From R-RK-3 sp963834945 (lineage in GTDB: Bacteria; Pseudomonadota; Alphaproteobacteria; Rhizobiales; Rhodomicrobiaceae), in contig CAWIDT010000004.1 of the NCBI GenBank assembly GCA_963834945.1, positions 310,001-374,000 of the forward strand: a stretch of 64,000 nucleotides of DNA, given 5' to 3'. How positions within the stretch are numbered: position 1 is the first letter of the stretch; each line of letters starts with the position of its first letter. The notes under the pieces are model-generated. The model had not been told where the DNA came from. It saw only the letters and a program-made list of their open reading frames with translations, and did not search any database. Positions 19,986 to 32,552 of the stretch are shown one piece after another. The translations under genes were made by a program, and so were the position numbers.

Positions 19986-21324
19986 ATGGCACTTGAACGC
20001 ATAGAATTCGGTGAGAGCCGGCTGCGGCTGCGAACGCTCGTGCGGCTGCGGTGGGTTGCGGTTGTCGGCCAGACGGCGACCGTCCTCGCCGTGTATTACG
20101 GCCTCGCCTTTCCGCTGCCGCTCATCGCCTGCCTCAGCGTGATCGGGCTGTCGGCGCTGTCCAACATCGTGCTGCAGCACAATTTCCCGCATAGCCAAAG
20201 GCTGAAGAGCGGCCACGCGATGCTGATGCTGTGCTACGATCTGGTCCAGCTCTCGGCACTGCTTTACCTCACCGGCGGGCTGCAAAATCCCGTTCTCGCT
20301 GCTGATGGTAGTTCCGGTTGCCATTTCGGCCTCGACGCAGCCGCTGCGGATCACCGTCATCATCGGTGGCCTGGCAATCGCCTGCGCATCGCTGCTGATG
20401 GTGCTGCATCACCCGCTCCCCTGGACGCCGGACATGATCCAGCCGCTGCCGGTCACCTATCGGCTCGGCATCTGGACTGCGCTGGTGTCCTGCATCGCCT
20501 TCATGGCGACCTATGCCTGGCGCACGGCGGAGGAAACCCGGCAGATGTCCGACGCGCTTGCGGCAACCGAATTGCTGCTGGCCCGCGAGCAAAAGCTGTC
20601 AGCCCTGGATGGGCTGGCGGCCGCCGCCGCACATGGCCTGGGAACGCCGCTTTCCACCATCGCGCTGGTGGCCAAGGAACTGGAGCGGGAAATTCCCAAG
20701 GACAGCCCCTTGCTGGAAGACATTCAACTGCTCAGAAGCCAGGCGGCGCGCTGCCGCGACATCCTCCGCTCGCTTGCCCGCAACACCGGCGAGGCCGACG
20801 CCGTGTTCTCGCGGATGAGCCTTGGCCACGTCATCGAGGAGGTGGTCGAACCGTTCCGCATTTTCGGCATCGAGATCACGGTGACGCTGCGCCCGCCCGC
20901 GACACGGAATGGGCAGCCGGTGCCCGAACCGGTGCTGGCCCGCAACGCCGGGGTGCTTTACGCGCTGTCGAACCTGGTGGAGAACGCGGTCGATTACGCG
21001 ACGTCCAAGGTGGAAATCATCGCGGATTGGAGCAAGAATGGCATACGTCTTGCCATCATCGATGACGGCCCGGGGTTCTCGCCGCAGATCATCAGCCGTC
21101 TGGGTGACCCTTACGTCACGACGCGGGCGCGCAACCAAAACACCGAGGCCAATGCCGAGGCGGAAGGGCTGGGGCTCGGCTTCTTCATCGCCAAGACCTT
21201 GCTGGAGCGCTACGACGCGAGGCTCAGCCTTGAAAATCGCCATTCCCCGGAGAAAGGCGCCATTGTCACCATCAATCTTGAGCGCGCCGGCTGGGATCCC
21301 AAATGGGCCGTGTCAGAAAATTAA
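19986..21324 (+). CDS. regB: Redox sensor histidine kinase RegB/PrrB/ActS (one frameshift)
   Basis: About 445 aa. The N-terminal half has six transmembrane helices, and after removing one extra C near 20291 the loop reads GGLQNPFSLLMVVPVAISAS, containing the quinone-linked GG.QNPF motif known for RegB. The H-box is AAAAHGLGTPLSTIALVAKE. The redox-active Cys matches the C of QAARCRDILRSL, as in Rhodobacter RegB Cys265. N-box NLVENAVDYA, G1 DDGPGF and G2 GLGLGFFIAK are complete. It phosphorylates RegA when oxygen is low. It is transcribed away from the ABC/SCO operon and towards regA. Confidence 0.92.
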
Positions 21325-21384
21325 TACAATATTCCATAAGACACTTTATACCCTTGACAATCGCCATTATATTTCGTCGCGCAC

Positions 21385-21960
21385 ATGCAGGAGAGATTCA
21401 AGGTGGTTAGTCAAGCGAGCGTGGCGGTCTTGCCGCATGAAAAGACGCTCCTCATCGTCGATGACGACAAATCGTTCGCCACACGCTTGAGCCGGGCTAT
21501 GGAATTGAGGGGCTTCGAGGTGCGCGTGGCCGACACGGTGCAGGAGGGGCTGTCCTTTATCCGGACGGCGCCGCCGGCCTATGCGGTGATCGACATGCGC
21601 CTTGACGACGGCAATGGCCTGGACGTGATCGCGTTGCTGAAATCGCTGCGTCCGGATGCACGCGCCATCGTGCTCACCGGCTATGGCAACATTGCCACGG
21701 CGGTGACAGCGGTCAAGCTGGGAGCGGTGGACTATCTGGCCAAGCCCGCCGACGCCGACGACATATTCGCCGCCCTCATGGCGCTCCCGAACCAGAAGGC
21801 GCTGCCGCCGGAAAACCCGATGTCCGCCGACCGCGTGCGCTGGGAACACATTCAGCGCGTCTATGAGCTTTGCGACCGGAACGTGTCGGAGACCGCGCGC
21901 CGGCTGAACATGCATCGCCGGACGCTGCAACGGATCTTGGCGAAGCGGGCGCCTAAGTAA
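21385..21960 (+). CDS. regA: Redox response regulator RegA/PrrA/ActR
   Basis: A 191-aa two-domain regulator. The receiver holds the acidic pocket DDD (26-28), the phospho-acceptor D70 (VIDMRLDDG), T of VLTGYG and K of LAKPAD. A proline-rich linker (ALPPENP) leads to a Fis-type helix-turn-helix. Its recognition helix NVSETARRLNMHRRTLQRIL is nearly invariant among RegA/ActR proteins. It controls respiration, carbon and nitrogen fixation and, in phototrophs, photosynthesis genes. It sits 60 bases after regB with an AT-rich spacer containing TTGACA, so it may also have its own promoter. Confidence 0.97.
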   Translation: MQERFKVVSQASVAVLPHEKTLLIVDDDKSFATRLSRAMELRGFEVRVADTVQEGLSFIRTAPPAYAVIDMRLDDGNGLDVIALLKSLRPDARAIVLTGYGNIATAVTAVKLGAVDYLAKPADADDIFAALMALPNQKALPPENPMSADRVRWEHIQRVYELCDRNVSETARRLNMHRRTLQRILAKRAPK

Positions 21961-21975
21961 GCCTCGCTGACCGCA

Positions 21976-25623
<3,648 letters not shown>

Positions 25624-25704
25624 CGGCCCATCTCTAACGATTTTGGCGCCGCTGTCATCAGGCGGGCGACGTTTTCGGCGCTTGCCCGCTTCGCCTAATA
25701 AGAT

Positions 25705-25732
25705 GTATCACTAGCGATGTATCTCTAGCGAT
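25705..25732. promoter_or_regulatory. Tandem operator-like repeats upstream of marR
   Basis: Two adjacent 14-bp copies, GTATCACTAGCGAT (25705-25718) and GTATCTCTAGCGAT (25719-25732), followed by CGATACC. Each has an ATC-n-CTAG-n-GAT dyad. The spacing just before the marR start suggests autoregulation and possible control of the divergent oxoprolinase gene. Confidence 0.5.
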
Positions 25733-25744
25733 CGATACCGTGCC

Positions 25745-26194
25745 GTGCTACAGGCACGCATGGTCGCCGCCCTGGATAAACGTCTCTTCTGGCTGCTCAG
25801 CCTCGCCTATCGGCGCGCGGCGAGCATGGCGGATGCGGGGCTCGCCGATCTAGAACTGACGGCGGCGCAGGCTGGCGCGCTGTTCGCGGTGCCGGTCGAA
25901 GGGGCGACAAGCGTCAACGATATGGCCGCGACGCTGCGTATCGGGCAGTCGGCGGCCTCGATCTTCGCGCAGAAGCTGGAGAAATCCGGCCTCATATCAA
26001 GGCAAACCGACCCGAAGGACAGCCGCAGCGCGCTGCTGGTTCTGACCGATCGCGGCCGCGATCTCAGAGCGCACGCCATCGCGCGGGCGCGGGGCTTCAA
26101 CGCGCATCTGCGGGCCGATCTGACCCAAGAGCAGTTCGACGCCGTGACGGCATGGCTGGAACGCATCATCGACATGAAGGAGGAGGCGATATGA
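25745..26194 (+). CDS. MarR-family transcriptional regulator
   Basis: A 149-aa winged-helix regulator. The recognition region is MAATLRIGQSAASIFAQKLE and the wing is SRQTDPKDSRSALLVLTDRG, both diagnostic. It acts as a dimer and is usually released from DNA by a small aromatic or CoA-linked ligand. GTG 25745 is used; ATG 25760 is an alternative. The stop overlaps the ATG of the enoyl-CoA hydratase gene, so the two are co-translated. This pairing suggests control of an acyl-CoA or aromatic degradation step. Confidence 0.92.
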   Translation: MLQARMVAALDKRLFWLLSLAYRRAASMADAGLADLELTAAQAGALFAVPVEGATSVNDMAATLRIGQSAASIFAQKLEKSGLISRQTDPKDSRSALLVLTDRGRDLRAHAIARARGFNAHLRADLTQEQFDAVTAWLERIIDMKEEAI

Positions 26195-26937
26195 CTCACG
26201 ATATCGGCGTGACCAGGGACGGCGCCCTGGTGGAAATCCGGATGAACCGCCCATCCAAGAAAAACGCGCTGACCGATGCCATGTACGGCGCCATGGCCGA
26301 CGCGCTGGAGGCGGCGGGCGTGGACCCGGAGGTCAAGGCCGTGCTGATCACCGCCGAAGGCGACATGTTCAGCGCCGGCAATGACCTGTCCGATTTCGCC
26401 GCGACCGCGCTGAAAGCGTCCGGCGACGAGGTGCGCAATGTGCATCGCTTCCTGCACGCCATCGCGACGGCGGAAAAGCCGCTGATCGCGGCGGTTACGG
26501 GGCATGGCGTCGGCATCGGCACCACCATGCTGCTGCATTGCGACGTGGTCGTCATCGCCGAGGACGCAAAGCTGACGACACCCTTCACCAGCCTCGGCCT
26601 GACGCCGGAAGCTGCGTCGTCGCTGCTGCTGCCGGCGCGGATCGGGCATACGCGGGCGTTCATGATGCTGGCGCTGGGGCAGCCGATCAGCGGCGCGGAT
26701 GCCGCCCGTTTCGGCATCGCCACCGAAGCGCTGCCGCTCGGCGAGGTAGATGCGCGCGCCCGGGCGCTCGCCCGCGAATGCTGCACCCGTCCGGCCGAGG
26801 CGATGCGGCTCACTAAAATGCTGATGCGCGACGCCGAAGCGGTCACCAGCCGTATCGGGCGCGAGAATGAGCATTTCCAGGAGCGTCTGCGCTCCCCCGA
26901 GGCGAAGGCGGCGTTCGAGGCTTTTTTCAAACGCTGA
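26191..26937 (+). CDS. Enoyl-CoA hydratase/isomerase family protein
   Basis: A 248-aa crotonase-fold protein. The first oxyanion-hole segment is EGDMFSAGNDLSDF and the second is AVTGHGVGIGTTMLLHCD. The usual catalytic Glu of hydratases is replaced near LTTPFTSLGLTPEAASSLLL, a pattern closer to delta-isomerases with a downstream Glu. The reaction is therefore uncertain: hydration, isomerisation, or another acyl-CoA reaction. The ATG overlaps the marR stop (ATGA). Confidence 0.9.
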   Translation: MTHDIGVTRDGALVEIRMNRPSKKNALTDAMYGAMADALEAAGVDPEVKAVLITAEGDMFSAGNDLSDFAATALKASGDEVRNVHRFLHAIATAEKPLIAAVTGHGVGIGTTMLLHCDVVVIAEDAKLTTPFTSLGLTPEAASSLLLPARIGHTRAFMMLALGQPISGADAARFGIATEALPLGEVDARARALARECCTRPAEAMRLTKMLMRDAEAVTSRIGRENEHFQERLRSPEAKAAFEAFFKR

Positions 26938-26990
26938 GCCGCCGAGGACTCAGCCGAATCGCGGCAGGAGTTGCGGGAAGTGCTGAGCGA

Positions 26991-27833
26991 TCAGCGGTCG
27001 GTGTAGAACTTGTAGGAGAGGCCGACCAGTCCGGTGAACTGGTCCTCCGACTCCACCACGGGGCTGTCGGCGGCGTCGCCGATCAGGCGGCTATAGCGCG
27101 CGATCACCTGCGCCGACCAGCGGTCATCCAGATCGGCCTTGATACCGACCTGCACGTTCACGTCTTTGAAGCCCGCGTCGGTGTCATAAGCGCCGAGCCC
27201 GGAATTGAGCGACTGGCCGTCGCTGACGCCGAAATAAGTCTGCATGTAGTTCTGGTCGGCATAGGTCGCGCCGACTCGGCCGGTCAGCATCACCCTGTCG
27301 CTGATCTGCCGCTCCACCTGTGCGCCGAAGCGGATCTGGTAGCCGTCGGAATCATCGAAGAAGTGGTGATAGGAGACGTCGAACAGTACCGGCCCGAGGT
27401 GATAGCCCAGGAAGCCGCCTGCCACCGCGCCGCCATCGATGTTGCCGAGGCCGTCGAGCAGGTCGCCGTCGCTTTGGTCGCGGCCGAGGCTATAGCCCGC
27501 CAGCGGTCCGGCGACGAAACCGCCGCGCTCGAACAGGTTGAAGCGGATGTCATCGATGCCGCGCGCGTCGACGCGGCTGAAATAGCCGGGCGCGCCGGTG
27601 AAGGTCGGAAAAATATAGGGGAAGCCGCGGAGTTCGTATTCCTTGGAGCCTTCATATTTGGGCTGCACGATGAGAATGCCCCCGACCTTGAAGCCGTCGA
27701 TGGCCCAATCGTCCGCCGGCGCGGGCGCATCCTTATAGCTGCCGCCCAGATCGGCCGCCGAGGCTGCGAACCCCGTGCAGAAAAACGGCGCGCAAAGCGC
27801 AACCGCCATGAAAGACCTATAAACCAGGCGCAT
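26991..27833 (-). CDS. MipA/OmpV-family outer membrane protein
   Basis: A 280-aa outer membrane beta-barrel. The start is taken at ATG 27833 because GGGGGAAT precedes it and the signal peptide MRLVYRSFMAVALCAPFFC ... AASA follows directly; the open frame goes on to 27872. FKVGGILIVQPKYEGSKEYE is the family's first strand pair, and the protein ends YKFYTDR, with an aromatic near the C terminus as expected for Bam substrates. MipA in E. coli scaffolds murein enzymes. Here the role is unknown. Confidence 0.9.
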   Translation of the reverse strand: MRLVYRSFMAVALCAPFFCTGFAASAADLGGSYKDAPAPADDWAIDGFKVGGILIVQPKYEGSKEYELRGFPYIFPTFTGAPGYFSRVDARGIDDIRFNLFERGGFVAGPLAGYSLGRDQSDGDLLDGLGNIDGGAVAGGFLGYHLGPVLFDVSYHHFFDDSDGYQIRFGAQVERQISDRVMLTGRVGATYADQNYMQTYFGVSDGQSLNSGLGAYDTDAGFKDVNVQVGIKADLDDRWSAQVIARYSRLIGDAADSPVVESEDQFTGLVGLSYKFYTDR

Positions 27834-27972
27834 GATTCCCCCGAATTGGCGCGGATGACTTGCTCGAATCATAGCCTATCTAGCTGACGAGGGTAAAGTT
27901 TGTTCCAATCAGGTGGACCAACGCTGGCGGGCGGCCGGTATTTGATGCAAACGGGCAACAGCAGGTGCGGGC

Positions 27973-28002
27973 CGTGCGCTAGACACTCGGCGCGGCGCGA
28001 TG
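27973..28002. repeat. Left 30-bp direct repeat of the accessory island
   Basis: 28 of 30 bases match 35269-35298 in the same orientation (shared core GACACTCGGCGCGGC). It lies upstream of mipA and marks the left edge of the AT-rich island. It could be an att-like site, a duplication made by recombination, or a shared upstream segment. Confidence 0.65.
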
Positions 28003-28693
28003 GAGGCGCCGACAGAATGCTATTTTTTTACACATAGAACGCGATCGCTCTTCGCGTTTGAAGTCGTGATCATTGATAGCGCGTCGACTTCGATCATATG
28101 AAATCTTGAACGGCTCCGAACTATTTGCGAAACCTTCAAAAAAAAATAGGTGTTTTTTATCAATAAATATCCGCCATAGACAATTCTTATCCAAAGCAGA
28201 AAATAAGGCTGGTTCAGTTAGCTTCTTGAACTCCATCTGCACCTTCGAAAATTTGGTCTCATTTTCAGTTAATTTCGTTTTAAATTGCTCGTGCGCATAG
28301 TTTTTTCCAGCTTCAATCGCTTGAGGGAAGGAGCTCATGATCGCGAAGGCAGTCATTAGCATTGCAAGTAAGCATCAAAGTTGCAATGTGATTCCACCAA
28401 ATTAGAATTGACAGAGACGTCCCCAGCAAAATGTACTGGTATATGAAATTTTCAGGCCCGTATTCTATGCTCATTATTCCATAAGAAATGTATTCCAGAC
28501 TTGTGGAAATTAAATCACTGTCTATACTAAATATATTTAGGCCTGTGTACTGTATAATACTATGTATAAATGCCCAGCCCGAAACGAGAGACAAGCCGAT
28601 GAAATAACTTGCAATTAAGCCGCCATGCTGCAGCAATTGCGCAAAGAGCTTATCTAAGGCTTGTAGAATTGTTGTCATTGTGACATAACTCAT
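27979..28693 (-). CDS. AT-rich hypothetical membrane protein (probable frameshift)
   Basis: Two overlapping frames join into one protein of about 235 aa. The first part (start ATG 28693) has three hydrophobic segments: LIASYFIGLSLVSGWAFIH, an amphipathic middle and YQYILLGTSLSILIWWNHIA. After a one-base shift near 28350 the second frame continues with MTAFAIMSSFPQAIEAGKNY and a charged cytoplasmic tail rich in K, E and F. Composition is far more AT-rich than the chromosome, which points to horizontal transfer. The last codons and stop lie inside the left 30-bp direct repeat, so the gene's end may have been created by the insertion event. I do not recognise a family. Confidence 0.4.
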
Positions 28694-28702
28694 CAGTATC
28701 GG

Positions 28703-29116
28703 TTAGTATAGCATTTTGTTTGAACGATCATCGTAATGATTCAGCGGGCTGATTTCTTGAACATCGGTTCCCGGCCAATTTCTTGGACTTGCCCTGCCGC
28801 CTATACCGTCCTCATAGGGAGAACGCTGTGGAGCGCCTGACGCTCCACATATATTAGCTCCTGTCTCCGGAATGACCGTTAATCCTTCTATGCTTACGAT
28901 ATTCCTCGGCGAGGGCATTCCGCTATTTATGCATACCGCCTCGCGCGGAGAACGTCTTGAGAGTCGGCAGTTTCGGTGTAGCACGTTCAGAGGAGAATTT
29001 GAATCGACAAGACAAAACGTCTCGGTCGATTGGCCTAATACGCCATCTGTCCAACAACTAGTAAAAATAGGAAAAATGAACAATGACAAGCAAAAATACT
29101 TATTCGAGTTCGCCAT
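28703..29116 (-). CDS. Hypothetical secreted or lipoprotein-like small protein
   Basis: A 137-aa open frame whose start MANSNKYFCLSLFIFPIFTS is hydrophobic and ends at a Cys (SCWTD), similar to a lipoprotein signal, though the lipobox is not canonical. The rest contains five more Cys and a Pro/Gly/Arg-rich C-terminal half. It lies between the membrane protein and the left end of the IS1-type element, in an AT-rich stretch. No family is recognised, and an opposite-strand frame overlaps it, so coding is only moderately likely. Confidence 0.35.
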   Translation of the reverse strand: MANSNKYFCLSLFIFPIFTSCWTDGVLGQSTETFCLVDSNSPLNVLHRNCRLSRRSPREAVCINSGMPSPRNIVSIEGLTVIPETGANICGASGAPQRSPYEDGIGGRASPRNWPGTDVQEISPLNHYDDRSNKMLY

Positions 29117-29245
29117 TTTCGACTGCCGATGCGTTTCTGTCTATTTATCGTATTGCGCCGAAGAAAGGCTAAGGCAATCGGAATTTTCACAGACGCGATT
29201 TTTCATACTCCGTCTGAATGGAACAGTGCCTTCCGGGCACCGGCA

Positions 29246-29253
29246 CCCGAGTC
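29246..29253. repeat. Left copy of apparent 8-bp target duplication (outer element)
   Basis: CCCGAGTC directly precedes the left inverted end. CCCGAGTT follows the right end at 35260-35267 (7 of 8 identical). Confidence 0.6.
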
Positions 29254-29282
29254 GGTAGTGGGCCAGTTTGATTGTGGCAGCC
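29254..29282 (+). repeat. Left terminal inverted repeat of the IS1-type element
   Basis: 29 bp identical, in reverse complement, to 35231-35259. It ends directly before the ATG at 29283, and includes a TTG (29268) in the TIR frame. Confidence 0.9.
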
Positions 29283-29328
29283 ATGGACGATAATGCTAAT
29301 CCACCGTGGGACGATGTGGAGGCCCATG

Positions 29329-29363
29329 TTGCGACATTGTCGGTCTTTCGGCATACTCGCGCA
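29329..29363 (+). promoter_or_regulatory. Candidate promoter giving a leaderless TIR mRNA
   Basis: TTGCGA (29329-29334), a 17-base spacer and CATACT (29352-29357) lie so that transcription would begin at or next to the ATG at 29364. No ribosome binding site is visible before any of the three possible starts, which fits a leaderless message. Confidence 0.4.
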
Positions 29364-30086
29364 ATGACCACAAAATTTCATGGTTCCTTGCAAGAATTTA
29401 AAGACCGGGTGCTTCCCTTAAACCTCGATGGTGATTGGGAAGATCAGCCAAACGGCGTGTGTAAGTTCAAATGCCGAGATCGTTCAGGCCTCCTGTGGTC
29501 GCAGACTAAAGGAACGGTTTGGTTTGATGGTCCATCACCGCAAAAGGAAACGCTATGCGCAAAGGTGACGGCGCTCCTTAATGATGGGGTGGGAACGGCT
29601 CACATCGATTCCGACAGTCAGATTTTCCTTGTTCACGGTCGCGACCATGATGCTCGCGACCAGCTCGAATTGGTTCTTCGCAGACTTGGGCTGGAACCGT
29701 TTATTTTGCAGGTTACTGGGGGTGGCGGGGATACGCTAATTGAAGCGCTTAAGAGGATGATAGGAAAGTCGGCGAAATGCGCATTTGGCATTGTTCTGGT
29801 TACGCCCGATGACTTGGGATACCTCAAAACGGAAAAGCCAGAAGATGCAAAACCGCGCGCGCGTCAGAATGTTATTCTCGAAATGGGAATGCTTCTTGCC
29901 TCGCTGACACGGAAACGATGCGCGATTTTGCAACGGGGATTTGTTGATCTTCCATCAAATATGGGCGGAGTTATCACCATCCCATTTAATGATCACGTTC
30001 GCGAAGCTGTTCCGAAGCTTGTCCAGCGACTGCAAGAAGCCGGATTTAAGTTAGACGTTTCCAATATTGGAATAGCTCAAGGTTAA
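29364..30086 (+). CDS. Two-domain TIR (CAP12/Pycsar-type) protein, putative NAD+-consuming effector
   Basis: 240 aa from ATG 29364; ATG 29283 and TTG 29268 would add 27-32 residues. Residues 1-73 form a small alpha/beta domain (KFHGSLQEFKDRVLPLNLDG, DWED, GLLW, KGTVWFDGP) resembling TBP-like nucleic-acid or ligand modules. Residues 86-225 are a TIR domain of Pfam PF10137: IFLVHGRDHDARDQLELVL, FGIVLVTPDDLG, RARQNVILEMGML with the likely catalytic E173, and GGVITIPFND. Related TIRs in CBASS and Pycsar cleave NAD+ after sensing infection. No cyclase gene is adjacent, so the N-terminal domain may sense directly. It is a passenger of the IS1-type element, and its base composition is less GC-rich than the chromosome. 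Confidence 0.85.
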   Translation: MTTKFHGSLQEFKDRVLPLNLDGDWEDQPNGVCKFKCRDRSGLLWSQTKGTVWFDGPSPQKETLCAKVTALLNDGVGTAHIDSDSQIFLVHGRDHDARDQLELVLRRLGLEPFILQVTGGGGDTLIEALKRMIGKSAKCAFGIVLVTPDDLGYLKTEKPEDAKPRARQNVILEMGMLLASLTRKRCAILQRGFVDLPSNMGGVITIPFNDHVREAVPKLVQRLQEAGFKLDVSNIGIAQG

Positions 30087-30444
30087 AGAGCTTCCCACGA
30101 TTTTAAGTACGTCAACCATATCCACGACTTCCCAAAGTCCGTCAGTCACGCCAGCGGCCATGGCTGGGGTGACTTTCAACGTCTTATGGATACGAACAAA
30201 ATTGTAATAGAAAAAATGAAGCGCCATGGCATGAGCGTGGTTTTCCATTTTCTTCGAAAATGCGTTCGTTAATCTTGTCATGCGCCGGGAGTGCATCCGC
30301 ACATTGAGATTGTTCCGCTCGGCGTATGACGTGCTGACTTGCTTCATTTCAGGATTGCCCTGGATGCGCACCTTACGCGATCCCGTCCATTCTGCTGGGC
30401 TATAGCGGCGTTGGCCTTCTGGCGCCGGGCCATAGAGTTTTATC
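30051..30444 (-). pseudogene. IS1-family transposase, 3' part (split by IS66)
   Basis: Encodes the C-terminal part: LYGPAPEGQRRYSPAEW, NPEMKQVSTSYAERNNLNVR with the third catalytic residue (Glu of YAERNN), then TNAFSKKMENHAHAMALHFF and HKTLKVTPAMAAGVTD. Together with 33181-33659 it makes one transposase of about 293 aa once the IS66 element and one copy of the duplication are removed. Its 3' end overlaps the convergent TIR gene by 36 bp. An open frame now runs from IS66 tnpC into this fragment, which is an accident of the insertion. Confidence 0.88.
30437..30444. repeat. Left copy of IS66 target duplication GTTTTATC
   Basis: Exact 8-bp match to 33173-33180, abutting the GTAAGCGGG end of the IS66 element. 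Eight bases is the known duplication length of IS66. Confidence 0.95.
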
Positions 30445-30478
30445 GTAAGCGGGCCAGCCACCCCACCTTGATTCCGGC

Positions 30479-32088
30479 TCAGGCTGGTTTTGCGTAAGTC
30501 CAGGGCATCATCGTCGATGCGGGAAGCCGGCCATCGGTTGACGAGCTTGGTCAGCACGTCGGTGGTCCAGGCCAATGGATCGACGGGGTTGAGTTTGCAG
30601 GTCTCAAGAAGCGACGCGATCATCGCCCAGCCGGCGGCGCCGCGATCGTGGCCGGCAAAGAGGGCATTCTTTCTCGTGAGAGCTAGACCGCGGATCGAAC
30701 GCTCGACGGTGTTGGAATCGATCTCGATGCGGCCGTCGTCGAGGAAAAGGCAGAGGCCGTCCCAGTGGTTGAGGCCGTAGCGGAGCGCCTTGGCGAGCTT
30801 GCTGCCCTTCGACACCTTGGCAAGGCTCGCCTCGAACCAAGGTTTCATCGCCTCGATCACCGGCTTGGAGCGCTCCTGGCGGATTGCGCGCCGGATGCCG
30901 GGCGGCAGGCCACGGATCTCGGCCTCGATGTCGTAGAGCGGCTTGATGCGCGCCAGCGCCTGGGTCGCGATCGGCGCATTGCCGCCGACATAGACCTCGT
31001 AGAACTGCCTTCGCAGGTGGCTCCAGCAATAGGCAAGCGTCACCGGCCCGCCAGGCCGTGCCGGCGCAGCCAGTTGCTTGTAGACGGCGTAGCCGTCGAC
31101 TTGCAGAACGCCGGTGAAGCCAGCGAGCAACTTGACAGCGTGCTCGCCGCCGCGGCCGGGCGCATAGCTGTAGGCGACCGCCGGCGGATCGATGCCGCCC
31201 CACGGCCGATCGTCGCGGGCGATCGCCCACATGAAGCCGGTCTTGGTCTTGCCGGCGCCGGGGTCGAGCACGGGACAGCGCGTCTCATCGCAGAACAGCT
31301 GAGGCGATGCTTTGAGCAGATCGATAAGATGATCGTGCAGCGGCTGCAGCTCGGCGGCCGCGGCGCCGACCCATTGCGCCAGCGTCGAACGCTCGATGCT
31401 GACGCCGTGACGCGCCAGGATCTGCGATTGCCGATAGAGCGGTAAATGATCGGCGTGCTTGCTCACCACGACGTCGGCAACAAGGGCCTCGGTGGGCAGG
31501 CCGCCTCGATCAGTCGAGCAGGCGCCGGCGCTTGAATGATGCCGGCGACATCGTCCGCGCCGGTCTTTTCGCAGGCTTCGGCAGGCGTATTTCGGGCGCC
31601 GCGTGACGATCACGCGCACTTTGGCCGGAACCTTGTCCAGGCGCTTAGAGGTATCCTCGCCGATGACGTGCAGCTCGCCGGCACAGCAGGGGCAGACCTT
31701 GCTCTCCGGCTCGATCACCACCTCTTCATGCGGCAGATGATCGAGAGTTCTCGTTGCGGCTGGCACGGCGCTTTCGCGTGCGCTCGGTTTTGAGCGCGGG
31801 ATCGGCCTTCTCCTCCTCTGCCTCGGTCTTGGCGAGCGAGGTCTCGAGCTCGTCAAGCGCCAGCGCCAGCTGGTCGTCAGTGATGCGCTCGGATTTGCGG
31901 CCGAAATGCGCGCGGCGGATCTCCTTGATGATCGCCACCAGCCGCTCGTTGCGAGCCGCGAGCTTGTCGCGCTCGGTGCTGATGGCATTGCGCTCTGCAA
32001 CGATAGTGGCATGGGCTGCGCGCTCGGCCAGGATCAATGCCCGCAGAGCATTGATATTTTCGGGCAGCGTTTCGCTCACATCCATCAT
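30479..32088 (-). pseudogene. tnpC: IS66 transposase TnpC (several frameshifts)
   Basis: Start MMDVSETLPENINALRALIL at 32088. A leucine-zipper-like coiled coil (LAARNERLVAIIKEIRRAHF, GRKSERI) follows. The frame shifts near 31745 to LDHLPHEEVVIEPESKVCPC, with the CPCC zinc motif. Two opposite shifts near 31600 and 31500 enclose CEKTGADDVAGIIQAPAP in a third frame. The catalytic core then runs from LPTEALVADVVVSKHADHLP through SPQLFCDETRC (Asp) and QVDGYAVY to KLAKALRYGLNHWDGLCLFL. A last shift near 30515 gives the standard end MPWTYAKPA with the stop at 30479. The assembled length of about 536 aa is normal for IS66. Confidence 0.85.
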
Positions 32089-32198
32089 GGTTCGCGCTGG
32101 CTTTGGGGCGGCTGTTTTGCCGAGAAAGAGCCAGAGCGTTGCTGATTTTGGCGCTGCGCGCATCATCGACCTTGTGGGTGAGTCGTCATGCCGCGCGA

Positions 32199-32552
32199 TC
32201 ATTGCACAGCACTCGGACGGACGACGTCGCGGCGCTCTGCCTGCATCCACGCGACGCCTTCGAGCAGCGCGGATAGCTGCGCGGCCGACAGCTTCAGCAT
32301 CCCGTCCTGGATGGGAGGCCAGCGGAACTGGCCATTCTCCAGCCGCTTCGTCATCAGGCAGATGCCGGTCCCGTCCCACCACAGCAGCTTCACGCGATCC
32401 ATCCTCTTGGAACGGAACACATAGACCGCGCCGCAGAATGGATTGGCGCCAAGCGCCTCCTGCACAATCGCGGCGAGGCCGTCGGCCTGCTTCCGGAAGT
32501 CCACGGGGCGCGTCGCCACGAGAACCTGAATCTCCGCCCCCGCCGTGATCAT
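32199..32552 (-). CDS. tnpB: IS66 accessory protein TnpB
   Basis: A 117-aa complete IS66 Orf2 protein. VLVATRPVDFRKQADGLAAI, NPFCGAVYVFRSKRMDRVKL and LLWWDGTGICLMTKRLENG are family hallmarks. It is required for IS66 transposition, though the exact role is not known. Its start overlaps the tnpA stop by four bases, indicating coupled translation. Confidence 0.95.
   Translation of the reverse strand: MITAGAEIQVLVATRPVDFRKQADGLAAIVQEALGANPFCGAVYVFRSKRMDRVKLLWWDGTGICLMTKRLENGQFRWPPIQDGMLKLSAAQLSALLEGVAWMQAERRDVVRPSAVQ

Noticed and set aside
30051..32012. A 653-aa fused transposase
   Set aside because: The open frame is an accident: IS66 tnpC reads out of its right frame across the IS end into the IS1 transposase remnant.
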